IMG/VR virus record: IMGVR_UViG_3300008113_000059
Span: 1 to 64,000 of that record
DNA from: a virus
Length of the DNA: 64,000 bases
Reading direction: 5' to 3' (one strand)
The translations under genes were made by a program, and so were the position numbers. The notes beneath the pieces were generated by a model. That model was not told the DNA's origin, ran no database searches, and was given only the letters and a program-made list of their open reading frames with translations. Shown piece by piece: positions 1-9,980 of this stretch. The stretch's first letter is position 1; the number at the start of each line of letters is the position of its first letter.

Positions 1-3000
1 ACTGGAACAAGTGGAACTTCAGGATCTAGTGGTTCATCAGGTTCATCAGGTTCATCAGGATCTACTGGAACAAGTGGCTCTTCAGGATCTAGTGGTTCAT
101 CAGGTTCATCAGGAACATCGGGCTCAAGTGGTTCTTCGGGAACTAGCGGAAGTTCAGGTACATCAGGAGCTTCGGCTGCGGTTGGTTGTTGGAATTGGGG
201 TTCTAATCCACCAGCTTCAGGAGAATTTAGAGGGAATGGTTCATTTTTAGGTCCAAGTACAAATACTCTATATGTTAGTGACATTACAAATGCTTCTGTT
301 GATTTAGATACATATTTGAATACTATTACTGTAGGTTCAGTTATTAAGATAAGGCTTGGGGCAGACACGTTTTTATTTCAAGTAACTTCTAATACGGACT
401 CTGGTACTTACCATACATTTGGAGTGACATATTTATCAGGTGCTGGTATTGGTCCTGCCCCTGGAGCATCTGGATGTTTTGATTTCTATGTAGCTGGTAC
501 TTCAGGAGCATCGGGTTCAAGTGGTTCATCAGGTTCATCAGGTTCTAGTGGAACTTCAGGCTCTTCAGGCTCTTCAGGATCTAGTGGTTCATCAGGATCT
601 ACTGGAACAAGTGGCTCTTCAGGATCTAGTGGTTCATCAGGTTCATCAGGATCTACTGGAACAAGTGGCTCTTCAGGATCTACTGGAACAAGTGGCGTCT
701 GGTTCAAGCGGTAGCTCAGGATCTGCCGGAACAAGCGGGCTTTCCATTACACCTGCTGGAAGATGGAGATGGGAAGTTTCCGCCACTCCTACATCGGGAA
801 GGTTTTATTTTAATAGTGGAAGCATCGGTGGTAATACAGACACGTTATACATTTCAGAAACAACTCTGAGTGGAATTGATTTCCAAGCAATATTAACTCC
901 TAGCATAATTAATAGCACTGTTTTAATAACAGATGCTAGTACGGGATCTCAATATTGGTTTTATACAATTACATCATTAGCTGATAGCGGTACTTATGCT
1001 ACAATAGGACTCACCCTACAAACATCCAATGCTTCCGTGGTTCCCCCTCCTAGTACCAATTATAATTTCTGTTTCTTAGTTGGTGCAAGGGGTGCTGCTG
1101 GTACAAACGGTTCTTCAGGAACAAGTGGAACTTCCGGTTCGAGTGGCTCTTCAGGAACATCAGGATCAAGCGGTTCTTCAGGAACATCAGGATCTACTGG
1201 AACTTCAGGATCTAGTGGTTCATCGGGATCTGCTGGAACAAGTGGAACATCAGGATCTAGCGGTTCATCAGGTTCATCAGGATCTAGCGGTTCATCAGGA
1301 ACCAGAGGTTCATCGGGAACTTCAGGATCTTCAGGATCTAGTGGTTCATCAGGTTCATCAGGATCTGCTGGAACAAGTGGATCTGGATCTGCTGGAACAA
1401 GTGGAACCTCTGTAGCTGTATCGGGTACTACTAACACTGTTGCTAAGTTTACAAGTTCTACAACTATTGGTAACTCAAACATTACTGATACAGGCACTTT
1501 AATTACATTAGGTTCCAATACTACTGTTAATGGTGCATTAGGTGTTGGTACGGGTGCAGCATTATCAGGTTACAATATAAATGCACTTAGAAATTTAACG
1601 GGTAGTTCAATCGTTGCGGGTATACAATCTGCGGGAGATCTTCAATCTGATGTTTTGCTTGAAGCTATGTATTTTAATACAATAGCATCAACACAAGCTG
1701 CTACATTTAATGTTCCAACTATTTCTCATTTTAGAGCTACACAAGGAACATTTGGCGCTAGTTCTACAGTTACAACACAAATAGGATTCCATGCAACTTC
1801 CACTTTAACGGGAGCAACTAATGATTATGGATTCTATGGAAACTTAGCTTCTGGTTCAAATATTTGGAACCTGTATATGAACGGTACTGCTAATAATTAT
1901 TTAGCAGGTTCTTTAGGTATAGGTACAGGTTCACTAACTGATAGAGTTTTAGCTATAGGTAAAACTATTACGGGTGGAACTACAGCTTATGGTGTAATAG
2001 CTGACAGTAATATTGGAAGCGGGGTAACAACAAATGCTATTTATTTTGCAACAAATTCAATATCTACATCAGGTGTTGCACAAACCTCTATAACACATTA
2101 TCTTGCTCAACAACAAACATATTCAGGAACTGTTACAAATCAATATGGATATTTTGTTGATTCAACATTAACAGGAGCAACTAATGATTATGGATTCTAT
2201 GGAAACTTAGCTTCTGCTGCAAATATTTGGAACCTGTATATGGCTGGATCAGCTTCCAATTATTTAAACGGTGTTTTAACTATAGGTACAGCATCACCGA
2301 GTGCTTCAGCTAAAGTACAAATAGATAGTACAACAAGTGGTTTCTTACCACCAAGGATGACTCAGTCCCAAAAGAATGCTATTGCATCTCCTGCAACAGG
2401 ATTAATTATTCATCAAACAGATGGTAGTGCGGGACCTTATTATTATAATGGATCAGTCTGGGTTCAGAATGGATCAGGATCTTCCGGAACAAGTGGATCA
2501 GGATCTTCAGGATCTAGTGGTTCATCAGGATCTTCAGGATCTAGTGGTTCATCAGGAACTAGTGGTTCATCAGGAACTTCAGGATCTACTGGAACAAGTG
2601 GATCTAGCGGTTCATCAGGATCTTCAGGATCTAGTGGTTCATCAGGAACTAGAGGTTCATCAGGAACTTCAGGATCTACTGGAACAAGTGGATCTAGCGG
2701 TTCATCAGGAACAAGCGGTTCATCAGGAACAAGCGGTTCATCAGGACCTAATGGTACCAATGGATCTTCCGGATCTTCCGGATTAAGTGGACTCGACGGA
2801 ACGGGAGGGTCTTCGGGAACTTCAGGATCAGGAACTGCCGGAGCTGATGGATCAAATTCTGGAAGATGGAGATGGCTCAATACATCATCCCCATCAGATC
2901 CGGGAGCTACTCGGTTCAGTTCAAACAGCTCTAATATATCGACTACAACATCGATAAGTATACATAATCAAAGTATTGCTACCAGTTACACTTCTTGGAT

Positions 3001-3570
3001 AAGCGCTTTAAATTCTGCTGCAGCTTTAGGAACATCCCTTTATTTGCAGGTATATCAAATTGGTAATACATCCATCTTAGGAACATGGACAGTAGCAAGT
3101 GCAACTACTTCGGGTGGTTATGGAATAGATCTGACTCTTAATGCAGCTTTAGTTGCTAACGGATCTTGGAGTGCATCTGATTATGCTATTTCCTGGGTGT
3201 TTAACGGAAGAATTGGATCTTCGGGAACTTCAGGAGCTTCAGGAGCTTCAGGATCAAATGGTACATCAGGATCTTCAGGATTGAGCGGAGCTAATGGTAC
3301 TTCAGGATCTTCTGGAACTTCAGGATCAAATGGTTCATCAGGAACTACGGGATCAAGTGGTTCATCCGGAACTAATGGATCAAGTGGTTCATCAGGAACT
3401 AGAGGTTCATCCGGAACTTCGGGATCAAATGGTTCATCAGGATCAAGTGGTTCATCAGGAACTAGAGGTTCATCAGGAACAAGTGGTTCATCAGGAACTA
3501 GAGGTTCATCCGGAACTTCGGGATCCTCTGGATCTTCTGGAACTGGTGGAGCTGCGGGAGCTGCGGGGGG
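1..3570 (+). repeat. Five blocks of low-complexity Gly-X-Y coding repeats
   Basis: Degenerate 9- and 18-bp units (for example GGATCTAGTGGTTCATCA) encode GSS/GTS triplets in blocks at about 1-180, 490-711, 1087-1411, 2470-2850 and 3217-3570. Near-identical units occur within and between blocks, so recombination, length variation and misassembly are all plausible here. These runs also create long out-of-frame open readings (VHQVHQ or DEPLDP type) that are not genes. Confidence 0.9.
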
Positions 3571-4504
3571 TGTAAGATATAACTTCTCAACATCAACAGT
3601 AGATGCCGATCCAGGAGCAGGAGTGGTTGCGTATAATAATGCAACAATCGCTTCTGTTACTCAACTTTTCTTTGATATTTTTGACCAGCTTGGAGGTTCA
3701 AGAACAGCATGGTTTGACACTTGGGATGATAGCACAACTCCAGGAAATAAGGGAACCGTTACTCTTTACAGTAGAGATACTGGAACAGTAGTTAATGTAT
3801 TCACAGTTACAGGTACAGTTACGGTTGCCGCGGGTTATTATAAAATACCTGTTTCATTTGTAAGTGGTACTCTCGGAACAAACGGCGCACAACTTTCTGT
3901 TCAATTCAACAGATCGGGTGATATAGGTAGTTCAGGTTCTTCGGGAACTTCAGGATTCGCTGTCAGCGCTAGCACTACTAATTCCACATTCTATCCGGTT
4001 TTCGTTTTAGGAACTGGTGTACAAACACCTTTTATTAGAACAACTGCTAATGCTTTTCAATTTAATGCTAGTACAGGTGTTTTAACAACCGATACATTAC
4101 AGAGTGATAACGATACTTACGTAAAGAGATCGCTGGGTGTTGGTATAACCCCATCAGCTACAATGGGAAGAATAGATGCATCAGGAGATATTATTGCATT
4201 CTCAACATCTGATATTAGATTGAAGCAGGATGTTAGCCCGATAGAGAACAGTTTAGAAAAACTTTCAACCATCTCTGGAGTTAATTATAAATGGAACCCT
4301 GAATTTAATAGCATCCATGGATATAAAGATAAACAAGACGTTGGAGTTATTGCACAGGAGATATTGGGTATTTTACCTGAAGCGGTTAGACTAAATGAAA
4401 CTGGATATTACTCCGTTAGATATGAAAGAATAATTCCACTGCTGATCGAAGCAATTAAGGAGCAGCAGAAACAAATAGATGAATTAAAATCCAAATTAAA
4501 ATAA
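1..4504 (+). CDS. Giant Ser/Thr/Gly-repeat tail fibre with C-terminal S74 chaperone (5' partial, frameshifted)
   Basis: The gene enters from the left edge. Long Gly-X-Y runs built from GSS/GTS triplets alternate with beta-rich modules that start with a GRWRW-type motif (about 181-490, 760-1080, 2860-3215). A duplicated segment with the shared motif ATNDYGFYGNLAS lies at about 1560-2300. The last ~98 residues, beginning at the Ser codon 4208 (SDIRLKQD, then GVIAQEI and a coiled coil), match the intramolecular chaperone/peptidase S74 domain, which trimerises fibres and then cuts itself off just before this Ser. Bases 1-714 are read in frame 1 and stop at 712-714. The rest is read in frame 2; deleting G697 restores one continuous Gly-X-Y reading. 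The product is probably a receptor-binding fibre. Whether the frameshift is real is open. Confidence 0.85.
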
Positions 4505-4505
4505 A

Positions 4506-5036
4506 ATGGGATTTGTAGTAAACAAGGAAATAACAGCAGATAACGGGGGTAATCTTTCCAGTTTTTATGTGAGAATAGAAAATTATGTTGTTAATAAAAT
4601 CACTGGATTTATGGCTGTTAGTATAGGACATTATTTAGATAAAGAAGCTGCAGCTCAACCATACATTGAGGATGGGATAGACTGTAGCGGTAGGATTGGT
4701 TTCACCCTTTCATACGATACTGTTATTAATTTACAATTACCAACCGTAAGAAGATATCCGCTTACTGAAACAGTGACTGTTCCAATACAGATTAAAATTT
4801 CTGACTGGTCTCATGAGTTGATAGAATATATTGATTTCGACGAGAATGGTAACGAGGTTATAAAAGAAAGACGGGAGTGGACTCAAATCGTTAGCTACGA
4901 AATGGAGGATCAGGAGAGAACAAGAATAAATATAGATCTTGTGAATGGTGATTTATACCAATATGCTTATAATAAATTAATAGAGGAATATAAGAATATA
5001 TTCGGAAGTGCAAACATTATAAACGAAACCATCTAG
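4506..5036 (+). CDS. Hypothetical protein, probably virion-associated
   Basis: 176 residues starting one base after the fibre stop, so it is translationally linked to it. The sequence is predicted mixed beta, with no signal peptide, no transmembrane segment and no motif I recognise. A charged stretch lies near residues 115-130 (FDENGNEVIKERREW). Position directly behind the fibre suggests a fibre partner, assembly factor or small baseplate protein, by inference only. Confidence 0.7.
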   Translation: MGFVVNKEITADNGGNLSSFYVRIENYVVNKITGFMAVSIGHYLDKEAAAQPYIEDGIDCSGRIGFTLSYDTVINLQLPTVRRYPLTETVTVPIQIKISDWSHELIEYIDFDENGNEVIKERREWTQIVSYEMEDQERTRINIDLVNGDLYQYAYNKLIEEYKNIFGSANIINETI

Positions 5037-5038
5037 AA

Positions 5039-5503
5039 ATGCCAGTATTATTAATTGGACCCTCGGATTTTAATATCGCTACAGAATTTACACAGTTAAT
5101 AGGAGTTAGCTCAACTAATGCTTCTTTTAAGAATATACTTGAGGATACCGATCCCCAGATTGGGGGTCTTAGTAATTTTTCGATGAATTATTATAATGGT
5201 GTTAATACTTATTTATTTAATTTAGCAATACAATCTTCTAACGGAACACGAGGTTATGTCGAGGTTATTTATCCCTGGTACGAAGCCTCGACGGGAACCA
5301 CAATTATCGGTAATAATAAACAGGCATTTGAAGCTTATAGTGGCAGTATAGATATAAGAGCAACAGGAATTTACCCGTATAGTTTTTCGTATTGGTATGA
5401 ATCCAGCTCCGCTACTTTTTACTATACCTCAACTTTAGCTTTTGCCTATAGTGATCCCGTAGTTCAGGATCCTTTTGCTTTATTTACTGCTTATTTTGCA
5501 TAA
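5039..5503 (+). CDS. Hypothetical small virion-type protein
   Basis: 154 residues, two bases after the preceding stop. It is rich in Ser, Thr, Tyr and aromatic residues with alternating beta-type patterns and no charged catalytic-looking motif. This resembles head or tail decoration or adhesin domains, but no family is recognised. It closes the fibre gene group before the modification island. Confidence 0.65.
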   Translation: MPVLLIGPSDFNIATEFTQLIGVSSTNASFKNILEDTDPQIGGLSNFSMNYYNGVNTYLFNLAIQSSNGTRGYVEVIYPWYEASTGTTIIGNNKQAFEAYSGSIDIRATGIYPYSFSYWYESSSATFYYTSTLAFAYSDPVVQDPFALFTAYFA

Positions 5504-5504
5504 A

Positions 5505-5518
5505 ATTATAAACTAAAT
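5505..5518 (+). promoter_or_regulatory. Recurrent ATTATAAACnAAA motif upstream of glycosyltransferase island
   Basis: The sequence ATTATAAACTAAAT lies 23 nt before the start at 5542. Close copies sit before the genes at 10758 (10720-10733) and 40092 (40065-40078). It could be a further promoter class or leader element. Evidence is only recurrence and position. Confidence 0.3.
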
Positions 5519-5541
5519 TAATAACACTTAAATTCCTAGAT

Positions 5542-6429
5542 ATGGAAACCCTATGGGTATTAGAGAATGTAAAAAAGGATCTTTGTTTTTATAATAGATT
5601 ACAGATTTGGTTGCTTGCAGCTTCTGTGTCTTTATGGAGAAAATATCATGTGAGTCATAAGACTGTTTTTTATTGCGATAATCTCACCTTTGATTACCTT
5701 GAAAATTTCGGTATTTTTCATTTGTGGCATGAGATTAGATCGCTTTCATATCCGGAGAAAATTAACAGGGAGATATTTTGGTCATCTCCAAAAACTAAAA
5801 TTATATCCGAAACTAAAATCCCCATACTTCTGGTTGATCATGATTTTTTAATCTTCCGTAATATCGATGAGATTCTTACAGATAAGCTCATATACAGCTA
5901 TGAAGAGAGATCAGATAATTGGTATCCTTCTGCGAATGACATTTATAATAGCAGATTAACAACCCCAATTACCAGAATCAATGATTTAGCAGCTAATGTG
6001 AGCTTTTTTTATTTACCTGATCCCGCATTTGCCAATAAATACGGTAGGCGGGTTCTTAAAAATCATGAGGAGTTTACATCCATGGATTCACCATATATCA
6101 CGACGAATCATATGATATTATCGGAGCAGTTAATGTTAAAGCAATGGTTGTGTTTGGAGAGCATACCACATCAATGCCTATCTAAAAACCTTTGGGATTG
6201 TAAAAAATCCGATTTTTATAATGATCTAACAGAATGCGGAATTTGGAATCTTAAAGAAACCCGGAGATCTTATAAACATTATGGAGTTGAGGAGGGAAGA
6301 ATTAGAGAACACCAGCCAGGCTACAATTATCAGGAAACAATTGATTTTTTAAAAAGATGTGTTACTGCGGGCGGGCTTATAGATGTTAAAGAATTGGAGA
6401 ATAGGATTAATACTGCATTAAACAAATGA
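5542..6429 (+). CDS. Putative GT-A-like glycosyltransferase 1
   Basis: 295 residues. A hydrophobic strand runs into an acidic DxD-type motif (PILLVDHDFLIF, about residues 94-105), the typical metal/nucleotide-sugar site of GT-A enzymes. The N-terminal part (WLLAASVSLWRK and FYCDN) fits the usual nucleotide-binding half. The next three genes carry the same hhhDxDhhI signature (LDQD, LDWD, IDWD), so they look like divergent relatives. The stop overlaps the next start (ATGA). Substrate unknown; nearby fibre genes suggest glycosylation of fibres, although host surface glycan modification is possible. Confidence 0.65.
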   Translation: METLWVLENVKKDLCFYNRLQIWLLAASVSLWRKYHVSHKTVFYCDNLTFDYLENFGIFHLWHEIRSLSYPEKINREIFWSSPKTKIISETKIPILLVDHDFLIFRNIDEILTDKLIYSYEERSDNWYPSANDIYNSRLTTPITRINDLAANVSFFYLPDPAFANKYGRRVLKNHEEFTSMDSPYITTNHMILSEQLMLKQWLCLESIPHQCLSKNLWDCKKSDFYNDLTECGIWNLKETRRSYKHYGVEEGRIREHQPGYNYQETIDFLKRCVTAGGLIDVKELENRINTALNK

Positions 6430-7415
6430 GAGCAATACACGTAAATTGGACCAAGCCATTTTTTCATAGGGATCGTTTAAGGGGACATGGATTTAACACA
6501 ACCAGAGAATTAAAATCTGAAACCTATGATCAACCTGACTATCAGATACTATACACCATGCTTTCAGCTATCCACTGGAAACGATTGAACGGACCTATTA
6601 AACTTTACACGGATTCTATTGGACTAGCATTTTATCAGCAATTCAGGATACCTGAACTTTATGATGATATTAATATTAATTTTTTAAACGGGTATTCAAG
6701 AACAGATGTCGATCCTGCACATTTTTGGACTAGCGGAAAAATAAAATGTTTAGCCAACCAGACATCACCATTTGTTTTTCTTGATCAGGATATGATAATT
6801 AGAAGTAAGCTTCCTGATGATATATTAAAATCGGATTTAACGGTTACTCACTGGGAAATACCTAGAGGATATTATTATTTTAGTGAGGATGATTGGAAAA
6901 AGGATATTTCACATATAGATTTTCCTCAAGGTTATCAGTGTTTTGATTGGTCTCCGAACACATCATTTCTAGTTTTTAATAATCTAAAGATATTAAGAGA
7001 GTATCACGATTGGCATAGAAAGTTGGTTGATACTAATGGCTCGGATACTCCCGAATGGTTTTGGCTTTTAACTGACCAAGGAATACTTGGACATATCATT
7101 AGACAGGGAGATTATAACACCAATACTTTAACAGATAAGATATATTTGGCCGATAGTAATTATGGTAGCGAATCTACCAGGTATAAGGGTCAGTCCGAAA
7201 ACTGGTATTATCCCATGAACCCTGACTATACCAAGGAGAATATAAGTTGGGAGCATGTCTGGATAGATAAAATTCATTATGGATGGCTTCCTGATTATAA
7301 AGAAAAACAAACGCAAAGATTTTTTGAAGAACTCATATTTTTGGGATATTCGGAATATCTAAGACATTCGAGATTTGTAAAATATTGGAATGAATACGGG
7401 AGTAAAAATAGTTAG
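6426..7415 (+). CDS. Putative GT-A-like glycosyltransferase 2
   Basis: 329 residues, overlapping the previous gene by four bases. The core motif is FVFLDQDMIIRSKLP (about residues 117-131), with the Asp-x-Asp in the same structural place as its neighbours. The N-terminal MRAIHVNWTKPF and the segment LYTDSIGLAFY resemble uncharacterised Bacteroidota proteins of the GT-A fold. The 3' end overlaps the next gene by 26 bases. No signal peptide or membrane anchor, so the product should act in the cytoplasm on nucleotide-sugar donors. Confidence 0.6.
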   Translation: MRAIHVNWTKPFFHRDRLRGHGFNTTRELKSETYDQPDYQILYTMLSAIHWKRLNGPIKLYTDSIGLAFYQQFRIPELYDDININFLNGYSRTDVDPAHFWTSGKIKCLANQTSPFVFLDQDMIIRSKLPDDILKSDLTVTHWEIPRGYYYFSEDDWKKDISHIDFPQGYQCFDWSPNTSFLVFNNLKILREYHDWHRKLVDTNGSDTPEWFWLLTDQGILGHIIRQGDYNTNTLTDKIYLADSNYGSESTRYKGQSENWYYPMNPDYTKENISWEHVWIDKIHYGWLPDYKEKQTQRFFEELIFLGYSEYLRHSRFVKYWNEYGSKNS

Positions 7416-8157
7416 AGCATACTGGGGGGAAAGCGATAAACTCAAGAGAGAGATCCCACCGATTCCGATTTATCCAAATCAGATAGTTTTTGTTTGGGGT
7501 TCTGCAAACGAGTCTTTCTTAAGATCTAGAGGATTCGATACTTTTTTGATGTCTGATGATATTCCGGAGTTTTATCGTTCGTATAATGGACAATTCTATC
7601 GTAAATTATTAGCACTGGATATGGCATTGAGTATGTTTGATGAGGTGATTCTTCTGGATTGGGATTGCTATATATTAAGAGAATTTGATAACGATTTCTA
7701 CGAATTTCTTAGTGAAAAACCAATTCAATGTCCATTGTACGGTCAATATGAAAAAATAGAGGAGTCATGGAGGGAAGTATTACAGCCAGAGAATCCTAAT
7801 AAGGAGGGATGGTATTTAATATGCAACGATACCTTTCCCAAATACACATGGAAACTTGGAACAACATTAGTAAGTCCAAATTTCTGTTTTGTTTATAGCA
7901 GAGACCGGTCCTTGGGTAAGAATCTGATTGACATAGCAAATAAGCATAAATTATCCGGATGCATAGAGGAGCACGCAATGTATTTGTATGCTAATTGTTC
8001 TCTTGATGATTATATAGGGAGATATCATCCTAAATTTTTATACGGGGTTTCCGAGGATGAATCGGGGAGTGACTTTTTAGTAAATAAGTCACAGAAAATA
8101 GTAAATGAATATCTGGAGAATTCTATTAAAATGACACATTATCTTAAACACATATAA
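7390..8157 (+). CDS. Putative glycosyltransferase 3 (paralogue of next gene)
   Basis: 255 residues. It begins VKIVRAYWGESDKLKREIPP and carries VILLDWDCYILREFD at about residues 94-108, a DxD-type donor site. It is clearly paralogous to the next gene, which has IKIIRAYWGDSEKLKNEIPP and FLRSRGF in the same places. Start and stop overlap both neighbours, indicating one operon. Family membership beyond the GT-A-like motif is uncertain; the sugar and acceptor are unknown. Confidence 0.6.
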   Translation: MNTGVKIVRAYWGESDKLKREIPPIPIYPNQIVFVWGSANESFLRSRGFDTFLMSDDIPEFYRSYNGQFYRKLLALDMALSMFDEVILLDWDCYILREFDNDFYEFLSEKPIQCPLYGQYEKIEESWREVLQPENPNKEGWYLICNDTFPKYTWKLGTTLVSPNFCFVYSRDRSLGKNLIDIANKHKLSGCIEEHAMYLYANCSLDDYIGRYHPKFLYGVSEDESGSDFLVNKSQKIVNEYLENSIKMTHYLKHI

Positions 8158-8921
8158 TGAAATCTGATATAAAAATAATTAGAGCATATTGGGGTGATTC
8201 GGAGAAGCTCAAAAATGAAATCCCTCCCCTGCCTATATATGATAATCAGATTGTATACGTGTGGGGTGAGAATAACGATAAATTTTTAAGATCTAGAGGA
8301 TTTAAAACAAGAATAGTAACCGATGATGATCCTTGTAAAATAGACCATAAAAATTCATTGATCAGAAAACTTATAGCTATAAAAATGGCATTGGATGAAT
8401 TCCATGAGATAATGTTCATAGATTGGGATTGCTACATATTGAGGGAGCTGGATGACTCATTTTATAAGTACATCTCAGATAAACCCACTCAAATACCTCT
8501 GTATGCACACCTTAGTAATCCTATCGATGGTATAGAAGAGTTTTACGTTAACTGTGAGCCCGAGCATGTTGAATTTAAGAATGAAGCGAATAGATATATT
8601 CTGAAATATAGCTGGAAATCTGATGATATGTGCATTCTACCCAACTTTGGATTTTTTTATAGCAGGGAAATCTCGATAGGAAGAGAGCTTCTCAGAATAG
8701 CTGTAGAGAATGACCTTAAAGGATGTGCTGATGAGGCAGCTATGTTCATATATGCTAATTGTGATCTGGAGGAGTATATAAAGAGATATCACCCAATTTT
8801 CGTTAACGGTGTTTCTGATATTATGACTTCGACAAATTTTAAAATATCAGAAATACAGAAAAGATTTAATAGTAGAATTAAAGATGTTTTAAATATGGAT
8901 CCATATCTGGAACACATGTAA
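8157..8921 (+). CDS. Putative glycosyltransferase 4 (tandem duplicate)
   Basis: 254 residues. Its ATG shares one base with the stop of the previous gene. It has the same N-terminal block, the same FLRSRGF, and IMFIDWDCYILRELD as the DxD segment. A conserved KRYHP block lies near the C-terminus in both copies. The pair looks like a local duplication followed by divergence in the middle third, which could mean different acceptor specificity. Confidence 0.6.
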   Translation: MKSDIKIIRAYWGDSEKLKNEIPPLPIYDNQIVYVWGENNDKFLRSRGFKTRIVTDDDPCKIDHKNSLIRKLIAIKMALDEFHEIMFIDWDCYILRELDDSFYKYISDKPTQIPLYAHLSNPIDGIEEFYVNCEPEHVEFKNEANRYILKYSWKSDDMCILPNFGFFYSREISIGRELLRIAVENDLKGCADEAAMFIYANCDLEEYIKRYHPIFVNGVSDIMTSTNFKISEIQKRFNSRIKDVLNMDPYLEHM

Positions 8922-8935
8922 GTATAAGTAAATTT

Positions 8936-9967
8936 ATGAAAGCATATTGCAGTTTACCTTTTGATAGAATAAAAATAGATTCCGACGGATCATTCCAATC
9001 TTGTTGTCATCAAACAACCTACTATGGCAACATTTTAACTGATGGTATAACGATAGATGAGGCTTTCAAGGGGAAAACATTGGTTTCAGTAAAGAACTCC
9101 GTAATGAGCTCTAAAATGCATCCTGGCTGCAACAACACTAAATGTCCGTTACACTTCACATCATTAGAAAGAAATGTTGATGTTACCCTGTCGAAATATC
9201 CTAAACAAATTGAACTTTCACTGCCATCTTCGTGGTGTAACATAGGTGGTTTGAACCCAACCCCTGACACTGCATGTATAATGTGTCCCAGATCTAGCGA
9301 AAGCTACATCACAAATTTTATTAATCTACCCGATAATACTAATTTGTTACTGGATATAATAAAACCCGCTATACCGTATCTGGAAACATTTACACTCTTA
9401 GGAATAGCTGAACCTTTTTATAAGGGAAGATTGTTTGATGTTTTTGATAGAATAGAATTTAAAAAATACAAGGACACAATATTATTTTGGACTTTTTGTA
9501 ATGGATCTTTATTTGGCGAAAAATACCAGGACATGTTTATAGATGAATACACCAATAAATCATGTATAGGATTTTCTATTGATGCTGCAACACCAGAAAC
9601 ATACATAAAGATAAGAAGACTCGATTATTATGCAACTATACAAAAGAATCTTGAGAGATATTTTAATAAAGTAAATAATATGAGCTATAAACGCGATTGG
9701 TCGTTTACAGCATATAATATTAACATGTTGAATCTCCATGAAATGGAGGATATGCTTAGATTTGGAAACAGTATAGGTGCAAATAAAGTACAATACACTC
9801 TAACATACATAAGCGATCCTGGAATGAAAATAAATAGGAATTTATTATGTAATTCCAAAAATTGGAATCTATTTTGGGAAAAACAACAGAGGATAGAGCA
9901 ATTAGCTTCTGAGTTAAATCAAAAGGTTGAATTTTATGTGCCATTCCACGGTGGGTTTTTAAAATAG
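8936..9967 (+). CDS. Radical SAM/SPASM-like protein
   Basis: 343 residues. The N-terminus looks like a SPASM/twitch-type iron-sulphur segment: CSLPFDRIKIDSDGSFQSCC, then GNI, an EAF-type helix and a distal CNNTKC (about residues 5-75). It is followed by WCNI... and CIMCPRSS (about 100-120), which resembles the radical SAM cysteine motif followed by PR, although C-x12-C-x2-C spacing is unusual. Radical SAM/SPASM enzymes modify peptides or sugars. Placed among glycosyltransferases and an oxygenase, it may modify a fibre or a sugar. Function unproven; the order (SPASM-like before the core) is odd. Confidence 0.55.
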   Translation: MKAYCSLPFDRIKIDSDGSFQSCCHQTTYYGNILTDGITIDEAFKGKTLVSVKNSVMSSKMHPGCNNTKCPLHFTSLERNVDVTLSKYPKQIELSLPSSWCNIGGLNPTPDTACIMCPRSSESYITNFINLPDNTNLLLDIIKPAIPYLETFTLLGIAEPFYKGRLFDVFDRIEFKKYKDTILFWTFCNGSLFGEKYQDMFIDEYTNKSCIGFSIDAATPETYIKIRRLDYYATIQKNLERYFNKVNNMSYKRDWSFTAYNINMLNLHEMEDMLRFGNSIGANKVQYTLTYISDPGMKINRNLLCNSKNWNLFWEKQQRIEQLASELNQKVEFYVPFHGGFLK

Positions 9968-9980
9968 TAAATGCAATATC

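Noticed and set aside
1087-2850. Short direct repeats that resemble a CRISPR array
   Set aside because: Units are in-frame 9/18-bp coding repeats without spacers of constant length.
11-3791. Long open frames of VHQVHQ, LLEQVALQ or DEPLDPEEP type on both strands across the fibre
   Set aside because: They are out-of-frame readings of Gly-X-Y repeats; the S/T/G frame carries beta domains and the S74 end.
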